Below are positions 6,701 through 12,000 of a stretch of 12,000 nt of DNA, piece by piece. The stretch is from assembly GCA_021777685.1 (NCBI GenBank), contig JAJYDH010000163.1:1-12000 (forward strand), given 5' to 3'. Position 1 is the first letter of the stretch. The number at the start of each line of letters is the position of its first letter. This DNA is from Planctomycetota bacterium. GTDB taxonomy: Bacteria > Planctomycetota > Planctomycetia > Isosphaerales > Isosphaeraceae. Under the pieces are notes generated by a model that was given only the letters and a program-made list of their open reading frames with translations, was not told the origin of the DNA and made no database searches. The position numbers were made by a program, and so were the translations under genes.

Positions 6701-7537
6701 ATGCCCGAGTCAACCGCTTCGGCCGCCCGAATCCTGGCGATCCACGCCCATCCCGACGACGTCGAGTTCCAGTGCGCCGGGACGCTGGCCCTGCTGGCCG
6801 GGGCCGGCTGCCCGATCGTCGTGGCGACGATGACGCCCGGCGACTGCGGGAGCGTCGAGCGCGACGCAGAGGCGATCGCCGCCGTCCGGAGGGCCGAGGC
6901 GAGGGCGGCGGCGGCCTTGATCGGGGCCGATTATACCTGCCTGGAGTTCCGCGACCTGGCCATCTTCGAGGACGACGAGTCGCGTCGGAGGGTCGTCGAG
7001 GCCCTCCGCCGGGCCCGCCCCGACATCGTCCTGACCGCCCCGCCGGTCGACTACCTGTGCGACCACGAGGCGACCAGCCGCCTGGTCCGCGACGCCTGCT
7101 TCGCCGCCACGCTCCCCAACTACAAGACCCGCCAGTGGGAGCCCGCCCCGCCGCTGGCGAAGATTCCCCACCTGTATTACATGGACGCCATTGAGGGAAT
7201 CGACCGCGACGGCCGGCCCCAACCCGCCGGGTTCCTCGTCGACGTCTCGAAGGTGTTTGACCTCAAGCGCCGGATGCTCGCCTGCCACGCCAGCCAGCGC
7301 GACTGGCTCCTGAAGCAGCACGGGATCGACGAATACCTCGAAGCCCAGGCCCGATGGGGGGCCCACCGAGGCGCCGAGATCGGAGTGGCCCAGGCCGAGG
7401 CGTTCCGGCAGTACCTCGGGCATCCGTATCCGACGGACAACCGGCTGCTAGCCTCGATCGGGCAGGATGGAAAAGGGCAGCACTTGCAGGCTCCATCCTT
7501 GACCAGCGGTCCGTCGCCAGTGCCACCCCTCCGCTGA
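6701..7537 (+). CDS. PIG-L/LmbE-family zinc N-deacetylase
   Basis: Members of this family (BshB, MshB, PIG-L, DacB) remove acetyl groups from N-acetylglucosamine-type sugars with a single zinc. Zinc ligands are visible as His17 and Asp20 in AHPDD (16-20) and His122 in YLCDHEAT (119-125); Asp19 is the likely general base. The Rossmann-like core (ILAIHAHPDD, PIVVATMTPGD, RPDIVLTAPP) is intact. The ATG at 6701 has GGAG 6 bases upstream (6691-6694) and places AHPDD at the usual distance. The open frame back to 6545 is rejected because it lacks homology and a binding site. The last 30 or so residues (Gly/Ser/Pro-rich) exceed the usual domain. The gene stands alone; no bacillithiol or mycothiol gene is nearby, so the natural substrate cannot be named. 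Confidence 0.9.
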   Translation: MPESTASAARILAIHAHPDDVEFQCAGTLALLAGAGCPIVVATMTPGDCGSVERDAEAIAAVRRAEARAAAALIGADYTCLEFRDLAIFEDDESRRRVVEALRRARPDIVLTAPPVDYLCDHEATSRLVRDACFAATLPNYKTRQWEPAPPLAKIPHLYYMDAIEGIDRDGRPQPAGFLVDVSKVFDLKRRMLACHASQRDWLLKQHGIDEYLEAQARWGAHRGAEIGVAQAEAFRQYLGHPYPTDNRLLASIGQDGKGQHLQAPSLTSGPSPVPPLR

Positions 7538-7545
7538 ATGCGATA

Positions 7546-7554
7546 TGGTATACT
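7546..7554 (+). promoter_or_regulatory. Candidate extended -10 promoter for the nucleosidase-fusion gene
   Basis: TGGTATACT contains TATACT (5 of 6 to the -10 consensus) preceded by TG with one intervening base, the extended -10 form that can work without a good -35 box. No -35 match is present at the usual spacing. A transcript starting near 7561 would exclude the ATG at 7538 and supports the ATG at 7601 as the start. Confidence 0.4.
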
Positions 7555-7600
7555 CGCTTATATCAAACGGGATCATTTCTGGACGGTGCGGAGATGTCCG

Positions 7601-9364
7601 ATGGCGTGGAAAGCAACCCTTGAAATGCTGAAGTCGCAGTTTGAAGCTCGGGCCACCGCTTCACGCGGCCTGCACCATCTCATGGTGGAAGTGGCCGACG
7701 ATGAGCGGGACCGCATGCGAGGGCCGGATTGGTTTGTTCGTGAGTCCCATCTCGGATCTTCCGACCCCGCGCCGCTAATCCGTGCAGACCCGTGGTACGC
7801 CGTTCAAGTCTCTGGATTGCCGGAAGTCCACCCCCAGTTCCGAGAAATCCGTCCCGGAGAGGAGATCGGCGCGATCCCGGCGGATCGAATCATTCGCGAC
7901 GGTTCGGGCTTGCCTCGGGCTATCTTCGAGCCCATGCGATTGCGGTCGAGTTACCTGTGTGGCGACTCGACCGCGCTCAAGAGCTTTGAATCGCTCGCCG
8001 AATCCGCAAGTAGGGCTCTGACGGGCGCACCCGGTCTATCGGAACACGAATTCGCCGCTGATCTCACAGAGTTGTTCCGTGCGCCGCGGGGTGGAATCCG
8101 TTATATTTTTGGAGACGTTCCAAACCCACCTCCACACTTCATCGCAAATGGGTGGCAGGCTGGGCGGTTGATCCATGAACATGGCGTGCTCATCGACGCC
8201 CCGATTTCAGAGGATCGTCCCGGAGTCGGGCACTGGCTATTATTGCTCCACCGAATGAGTTGGCAGTGCAGTCCGGGAAGCCCCCTTCGTGGGAAGCGGC
8301 TCGCCTGGAATGAGAACGTGACCGTCCCTTATGAGTGGGTGGTGGAGAGGGAATTCGATCCTGCTTGGCCGCAGCTATGGCGAGAGCGGTTCTCTCAAAT
8401 CCCAACTACGTCTTACTACTCGGTCCTGGGTGATCGAGAACATCCGCTGGACGTGAACCTGGCTTCCGCATTTGCCGTGGACCTTCTACTCGCCGCTCGT
8501 CCCGAATCGAAGCCCTTGGCGAAGTTGAAGCATGGGAGCAAGGTCGACTATACCAAGGAGCTTTGGTATAGCCGACGACTTCCGCCGTGCGGCCACGGCG
8601 ACGTACGCGACCTGAAGAAGCGAATAAAGCCGAAAATCGCGTTGATGGCCGCGACGACCACCGAGCGAGATATGGTGTTGAAACATCTCGAACCGGCGTT
8701 AGGCGAGAGCCATGTGTGCCTCGCACCTCACGCAAACAATACATACTTCGTCGGCCGCCTCGGCCAGTATCCGGTCGTGCTGTGCATGTGTGCGATGGGC
8801 GCATCCGGTCGAGACTCGGCTCAGATCGTCACTGGCGAGGTGATCCGGTACTGGAAACCATCGGCCCTGATCATGGTCGGGATCGCGTTTGGCAAAGACT
8901 CTGAGCGGCAACGGATCGGAGACCCCCTGATCTCTGAGCGAATTATCGCCTACGAACCCGAGCGAGTGGGAGTGGAGACTTCGGTTTCCCGGGGTCATCA
9001 TTTTGTTGCGGGTGCACGATTACTTGACCGTTTCAGGAATTTCACGTTGGGATGGGAGTTCCAAGATCCGACCGGAGAGCAGTGCGAGCCTCGCTTGGGG
9101 CCGATCTTGTCGGGAGAGAAATTGGTTGACAACGTCGATTTCAAGACGTTGTTGTTCGAGCGACATCCCCATGCAATTGGAGGTGAGATGGAAGGTGTCG
9201 GCCTAGCAGCGGCAGCCGAGCGCCAACGATGCGAGTGGATCTTGGTGAAAGGAATCTGCGATTGGGCCGACGGTGAGAAAACCGACAATCACCAAGGGTT
9301 CGCAGCCGCCTCGTCCGTCAGCCTCATCCGACATGTGCTTTCCCACCCGGGAGTGATTGCATAG
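7601..9364 (+). CDS. Unrecognised N-terminal region fused to a nucleoside phosphorylase/MTAN-like nucleosidase domain
   Basis: The 587-residue protein has two parts. Residues 1-340 match no family I can name; they are soluble, Trp/Arg-rich in places, and have no signal peptide, clear membrane helix or P-loop. Residues 344-580 are a PNP_UDP_1 fold: PKIALMAATTTERDMV (344-359), MGASG (399-403), GIAFG (427-431), GGEMEGVGLAAAA (527-539, with the ribose-binding Met-Glu) and VKGICDWADG (549-558, catalytic Asp554 expected), so the catalytic centre looks intact. The family breaks N-glycosidic bonds of nucleosides. Stand-alone MTAN is about 230 residues, so this is a fusion. ATG 7601 was chosen because GGAG lies 7 bases upstream (7590-7593); an in-frame ATG at 7538 directly follows the previous stop but lacks a binding site. 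Base composition differs sharply from its neighbours (for example 29 G+C in 8101-8160), which suggests horizontal acquisition. An effector role in phage defence is plausible from relatives but not shown. Confidence 0.85.
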   Translation: MAWKATLEMLKSQFEARATASRGLHHLMVEVADDERDRMRGPDWFVRESHLGSSDPAPLIRADPWYAVQVSGLPEVHPQFREIRPGEEIGAIPADRIIRDGSGLPRAIFEPMRLRSSYLCGDSTALKSFESLAESASRALTGAPGLSEHEFAADLTELFRAPRGGIRYIFGDVPNPPPHFIANGWQAGRLIHEHGVLIDAPISEDRPGVGHWLLLLHRMSWQCSPGSPLRGKRLAWNENVTVPYEWVVEREFDPAWPQLWRERFSQIPTTSYYSVLGDREHPLDVNLASAFAVDLLLAARPESKPLAKLKHGSKVDYTKELWYSRRLPPCGHGDVRDLKKRIKPKIALMAATTTERDMVLKHLEPALGESHVCLAPHANNTYFVGRLGQYPVVLCMCAMGASGRDSAQIVTGEVIRYWKPSALIMVGIAFGKDSERQRIGDPLISERIIAYEPERVGVETSVSRGHHFVAGARLLDRFRNFTLGWEFQDPTGEQCEPRLGPILSGEKLVDNVDFKTLLFERHPHAIGGEMEGVGLAAAAERQRCEWILVKGICDWADGEKTDNHQGFAAASSVSLIRHVLSHPGVIA

Positions 9365-9448
9365 TGGCACAACCTTCGTCTCGTATTTTGGATCGGACCG
9401 AAACACGTCGGACCTGTCGTTCATGGGAGGATTCTCGGTCGAGACCGA

Positions 9449-10297
9449 TCACGGCGACACATAGTCGATCAACTGCGCCAGGAGGCTCCGCAGATCCTTG
9501 CGGTGGACGATCCGGTCGAGGAAGCCGTGTTCGAGGAGGAACTCGCTGGTCTGGAACCCTTCGGGGAGCTGGACGCGGACGGTCTGGGCGATGACCTTGG
9601 GGCCGGCGAAGCCGATCAGGGCCTTGGGCTCGGCGAGGATGATGTCCCCCAGGCTGGCGAAGCTGGCGGCGACGCCGCCCATCGTCGGGTGGGTCAGGAC
9701 GCTGATGTAGAGGCCGCCGGCCTCGGCGTGGCGGGCGAGCGCGGCGGAGACCTTGGCCATCTGCATCAGCGAGAAGATCCCCTCGTGCATCCTCGCCCCG
9801 CCGCCGGAGCCGGAGACGATCACCAGCGGGAGCTTCTGGCGGGTCGCCTCCTCGATGGCGCGGGTCAGCTTCTCGCCGACGACCGAGCCCATGCTCCCCA
9901 TGATGAAGCCGCTGTCGGTGGCGCAGAAGACGATCCGGATGCCCTTGATGAACCCCTGGCCGACGATCGCCGCCTCGTTCAGCCCGGTGCGCTCCTGCTC
10001 GGCCTTGACGCGCTCGGGATAGGGGCGGCGGTCGTTGAAGCCGAGCGGGTCGCCGGGGCGGAGGTCGGCGTACCATTCCTCGAAGGTGTCGGCGTCGAGG
10101 AGCTGCGCGATCCGGTCGACCGCCGAGATCGGGAAGTGGTGGTCGCACTCGGGGCAGACGTTGAGGTTCTCGACCACCTGCTTGCGGAAGAGCGTGGCCC
10201 CGCAGCCTTCGCACCGCATCCAGACGCCTTCGGGCACCCGCTTGGCCTCGAAGTGCCCGTGCCAGGAGTTGGGGGAGCTTCCGCGAGTGCCGGCCAT
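9449..10297 (-). CDS. accD: Acetyl-CoA carboxylase carboxyltransferase subunit beta
   Basis: AccD with AccA transfers the carboxyl group from carboxybiotin to acetyl-CoA, making malonyl-CoA for fatty acid synthesis. The 282-residue protein has the N-terminal zinc ribbon Cys29-x2-Cys32 and Cys48-x2-Cys51, then the crotonase-like carboxyltransferase core: GFIKGIRIVF (115-124), DSGFIMGSMGSVVGEK (128-143), the oxyanion-forming SGSGGGARMHEG (162-173), TMGGVAASFASLGD (205-218) and GFAGPKVI (229-236). The ATG at 10297 has AAGGAG 11 bases upstream (10309-10314). An in-frame ATG at 10330 adds 11 residues and is a weaker alternative. The long open frame upstream to 11092 overlaps other genes in a non-coding frame. 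It lies 95 bases downstream of the phosphatase-like gene on the same strand and converges with the nucleosidase-fusion gene across an 84-base gap. Confidence 0.96.
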   Translation of the reverse strand: MAGTRGSSPNSWHGHFEAKRVPEGVWMRCEGCGATLFRKQVVENLNVCPECDHHFPISAVDRIAQLLDADTFEEWYADLRPGDPLGFNDRRPYPERVKAEQERTGLNEAAIVGQGFIKGIRIVFCATDSGFIMGSMGSVVGEKLTRAIEEATRQKLPLVIVSGSGGGARMHEGIFSLMQMAKVSAALARHAEAGGLYISVLTHPTMGGVAASFASLGDIILAEPKALIGFAGPKVIAQTVRVQLPEGFQTSEFLLEHGFLDRIVHRKDLRSLLAQLIDYVSP

Positions 10298-10343
10298 GAT
10301 CGGGGATGCTCCTTCGGCTGCGTTCCGCATCGGCTTCCAGCCT

Positions 10344-10349
10344 ATTTTA
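10344..10349 (-). promoter_or_regulatory. Possible -10 element upstream of accD
   Basis: The only AT-rich spot in the 95-base gap before accD reads TAAAAT on the minus strand (5 of 6 to the -10 consensus), within ATAAAATAGG. The corresponding -35 position (ATGCCA) is poor. It would allow accD to be transcribed apart from the rpe group; evidence is weak. Confidence 0.25.
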
Positions 10350-10392
10350 TGAGGAAAGAGGGCGGATGGCATGGGGCCAGGGCCCGCGACGA

Positions 10393-10989
10393 TCAGCCAC
10401 CGTCCCCGTTGCGGCCCCAGTCGGGGCCGACCGTGATCTTCTCGAAGCCGCCGGTGGGGACCTGGTCGGCGAGCTGGACCCGGGGGTCCCGGCGGAGATA
10501 GCAGGCGATGAACTGGGCGATCGGCTCGCAGGCGACCAGGCCGATCGCCTCGTCGCGGTGCCGCTTGATGAGGGGCTTGAGGGCCGACTTGATCCGCTCC
10601 ATCGCCCCCTCGACCGGCTCTCCGTGCGGCGGGCTGACGGTGCAGGGGTCCTCGATCCACTGGCGGAAGACCCTGAGATGCCGGCGCTTGATCTCGTCGA
10701 CCTGCAATCCTTGCCAGAGCCCCTGGTCGAGGTTCCGCAGCTCGTCGACCCGCCGGGGGCGGAGGCCGAGCGCCTTGCCGACGGCCTCGGCGGTCCGGAG
10801 GGCGTTCTCGCTCGGGCCGCAGTAGAGCGCGGTCAACTCGATCCCGGCGGGGGGGCCGGCCAGCTTCACGGCCAGCTCGGCGACCTCGGCCCATCCCCGG
10901 TCGCTCAGGGGTACGTCGAGCACGCCCTGGACGCGGTTCTGCTCGTCGTAGACGGTGGCGCCTGGCCGGATCAGGACGACCTGGGTCAT
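10393..10989 (-). CDS. Histidine-phosphatase-superfamily protein lacking catalytic residues (probable pseudoenzyme)
   Basis: The 198-residue protein has the layout of the phosphoglycerate mutase-like clan, but the phosphate pocket is eroded. The RHG motif reads IRPGAT (7-12), with Arg8 kept and the phosphoryl-accepting His replaced by Pro9. The SPLxRAxxTA motif reads GPSENALRTAEAVG (58-71), so its Arg is Asn62. The late SHGG motif reads ACEPIAQ (153-159), with Cys154 at the second His position. The GxWxG motif survives as QGLWQGL (89-95). Without the nucleophilic His the usual phosphohistidine chemistry should be impossible, so a binding, regulatory or structural role is more likely than mutase or phosphatase activity. 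The start ATG at 10989 overlaps the rpe stop by four bases (ATGA), so it is translationally coupled to rpe. The frame is clean, which argues against a decaying gene. Fold assignment is fairly sure; function is unknown. Confidence 0.8.
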   Translation of the reverse strand: MTQVVLIRPGATVYDEQNRVQGVLDVPLSDRGWAEVAELAVKLAGPPAGIELTALYCGPSENALRTAEAVGKALGLRPRRVDELRNLDQGLWQGLQVDEIKRRHLRVFRQWIEDPCTVSPPHGEPVEGAMERIKSALKPLIKRHRDEAIGLVACEPIAQFIACYLRRDPRVQLADQVPTGGFEKITVGPDWGRNGDGG

Positions 10990-11753
10990 TCGTGTGACGG
11001 CGGCCCGACCGGGGGGGCCGGGGCACTGCCTCGCTCGGTCCCGCGACGGATGCCCTCGGCCAACTCGGCCAGGGCCGCCGCGTAATTGCCATCGGGGCGG
11101 AAGACCCCCGAACCCACCACCATCTGCGAGACCCCGGCGGCCACGGCGAGTTCCGCCGTGTCGGGCTTGATCCCGCCGTCGATCGAGATCCAGAGGCCCG
11201 GCCGGCCCGACCGGAGGGCGCGAACCTTGTCGAGCACCGAGGCGTCGAACTTCTGGCCGCCGAAGCCCGGCATCACGCTCATCACCAGCACCGCGTCGAG
11301 CGAGTCGAGATAGGGCTCGATCGCCGAGAGCGGCGTGGGCGGGTTGAGCGCGACCGAGGCACGGCAGCCGGCGGCCTTGATCCGGGCGATCAGGCCGGTC
11401 GGATCGGGCACCGCCTCGATCTGGAAGATGATGATGTCGCAGCCGGCCTTGACGAAGTCGTCGAGGTAGCGGCCGGGGTCGGACATCATCAGGTGACAGT
11501 CGAAAGTGAAGTCGGTCCGCTTCCGCCAGTCCTGGATGACCGGGGCCCCGTAGGACAGGTTGGGGACGAAGTGGCCGTCCATCACGTCGAGGTGGACGGC
11601 GACCACGCCGTCGCGCCTGAGCGCGTCCAGCTCCTCGCCGACCTTCGAGAAGTCGCAGTTGAGCAGCGAGGGCGTCACGAAGGGGCGAGACGCCCCGTCC
11701 CAGGCCGCGAGCCTGGCCGGACGCCCCGCCGGAGACCTCAAGTCGTCCCCCAT
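10986..11753 (-). CDS. rpe: Ribulose-phosphate 3-epimerase
   Basis: Rpe interconverts ribulose 5-phosphate and xylulose 5-phosphate in the pentose phosphate pathway. The TIM-barrel motifs are complete: SLLNCDF (29-35), VHLDVMDGHFVPN (53-65, metal ligands His54 and Asp56), DCHLMMSDP (85-93, His87), VMSVMPGFGGQKF (157-169), SIDGGIKPD (190-198, Asp192) and VVGSGVF (212-218). At 255 residues it is longer than the usual 220-230: about 22 extra N-terminal residues precede the first strand and a Pro/Gly-rich tail of about 15 residues follows the last helix. ATG 11753 is the only good start, although no clear Shine-Dalgarno sequence precedes it, so the N-terminal extension could be partly misassigned. 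It overlaps the following phosphatase-like gene by four bases and is 79 bases downstream of pgk. Confidence 0.95.
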   Translation of the reverse strand: MGDDLRSPAGRPARLAAWDGASRPFVTPSLLNCDFSKVGEELDALRRDGVVAVHLDVMDGHFVPNLSYGAPVIQDWRKRTDFTFDCHLMMSDPGRYLDDFVKAGCDIIIFQIEAVPDPTGLIARIKAAGCRASVALNPPTPLSAIEPYLDSLDAVLVMSVMPGFGGQKFDASVLDKVRALRSGRPGLWISIDGGIKPDTAELAVAAGVSQMVVGSGVFRPDGNYAAALAELAEGIRRGTERGSAPAPPVGPPSHE

Positions 11754-11801
11754 CCGTCGAATCGCTTTCGGGTACCGAGGACTCGAGACGGGAATCGGCG
11801 A

Positions 11802-11823
11802 CCGCCCCGGACGATCGGGGCGG
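11802..11823 (-). terminator. GC stem-loop in the pgk-rpe gap
   Basis: CCGCCCCG (11802-11809) and CGGGGCGG (11816-11823) form a perfect 8-base stem with a 6-base loop, ten bases past the pgk stop. No T tract follows on the minus strand. It may be a weak terminator or attenuator between pgk and rpe, or a processed-end hairpin. Confidence 0.4.
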
Positions 11824-11832
11824 GCCTATCCG

Positions 11833-12000
11833 TCAAAGATCGGGAATCACGCGCAGGGAGTTGAACGATTTCCCCTCGAGGCATTCCAGGAAGGCCCCGC
11901 CGCCGGTGGAGACGTGGCTCACCTTGTCGGCGAAGCCGAACTGCTCGACGGCCTCGGCCGTCTCTCCGCCGCCGATCACGGTCACGCCCGGGGACGCGGC
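11833..12000 (-). CDS. pgk: Phosphoglycerate kinase, C-terminal 55 residues (cut by window edge)
   Basis: Pgk makes ATP from 1,3-bisphosphoglycerate in glycolysis. Reading inwards from the right edge the frame gives VTVIGGGETAEAVEQFG, ADKVSHVSTGGGAFLECLEGK and then a stop. This is the conserved Pgk end, with the GGG(D/E)T nucleotide-binding turn and the STGGGA helix start next to the active site. The usual last residues (ELPGV-like) are replaced by a short tail, SFNSLRVIPDL. The rest of the gene lies beyond the window. It is upstream of rpe on the same strand, a common pairing of carbon-metabolism genes. Confidence 0.93.
   Translation of the reverse strand, partial: AASPGVTVIGGGETAEAVEQFGFADKVSHVSTGGGAFLECLEGKSFNSLRVIPDL

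Noticed and set aside
7538..9448. Mobile element carrying the nucleosidase-fusion gene
   Set aside because: No transposase, integrase, terminal inverted repeats or flanking direct repeats were found; only composition suggests transfer.
9365..9448. Small palindrome TCGGTC-GA-GACCGA (9435-9448) as a bidirectional terminator
   Set aside because: A six-base stem with a two-base centre is too short a loop to fold well and there is no T tract; the rest of the gap shows nothing.
9503..11085. Long plus-strand open frames opposite accD, the phosphatase-like gene and rpe
   Set aside because: Shadows; no recognisable domains and the opposite strand carries conserved enzymes.
10298..11092. 547-residue upstream-extended AccD
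   Set aside because: The extra 265 residues overlap the phosphatase-like and rpe genes in a wrong frame and are Arg/Pro-rich; AAGGAG supports the start at 10297.

Overview
The window is a high-GC bacterial chromosome segment, roughly 70% G+C by eye except for one gene. It carries single-copy housekeeping genes of bacterial type: pgk, rpe, accD, lexA, rnhA, nusB and ftsY. The mix of a soluble Hanks-type Ser/Thr kinase, an ApbE domain joined to a PepSY-type membrane helix pair, and this codon use suggests a planctomycete, possibly Isosphaeraceae. That assignment is an inference from gene style, not from a marker gene.

Layout. (a) 1-1479, plus strand: the 3' part of a flavin-transferase (ApbE) gene that continues into a PepSY-associated membrane domain. 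Its reading frame breaks near 753-762, so it appears as two pieces. (b) 1486-6426, minus strand: a housekeeping run read right to left as lexA, rnhA, nusB, a PHP-domain phosphoesterase, ftsY and a Ser/Thr kinase. It spans SOS control, RNA-DNA hybrid removal, transcription antitermination, RNA or nucleotide processing and membrane targeting. GC-rich hairpins and a heptamer repeat sit in its gaps. (c) 6427-6700: the divergent intergenic region between lexA and the next gene. (d) 6701-7537, plus strand: a PIG-L/LmbE-type zinc deacetylase. (e) 7601-9364, plus strand: a gene of clearly lower GC encoding a 587-residue protein. Its unrecognised N-terminal region of about 340 residues is joined to a C-terminal nucleoside phosphorylase/nucleosidase domain. 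This is the accessory-looking element of the window and the best candidate for an undescribed, possibly antiviral, function. (f) 9449-12000, minus strand: a central-metabolism run read right to left as pgk (its 3' end), rpe, a histidine-phosphatase-fold protein that has lost catalytic residues, and accD.

No rRNA, tRNA, CRISPR array, insertion sequence or integrase was seen. The strongest items for follow-up are the nucleosidase fusion gene, the dead-looking phosphatase in the rpe operon, the broken ApbE-PepSY gene, the heptamer repeats at the php/ftsY junction and the long hairpin between rnhA and nusB.
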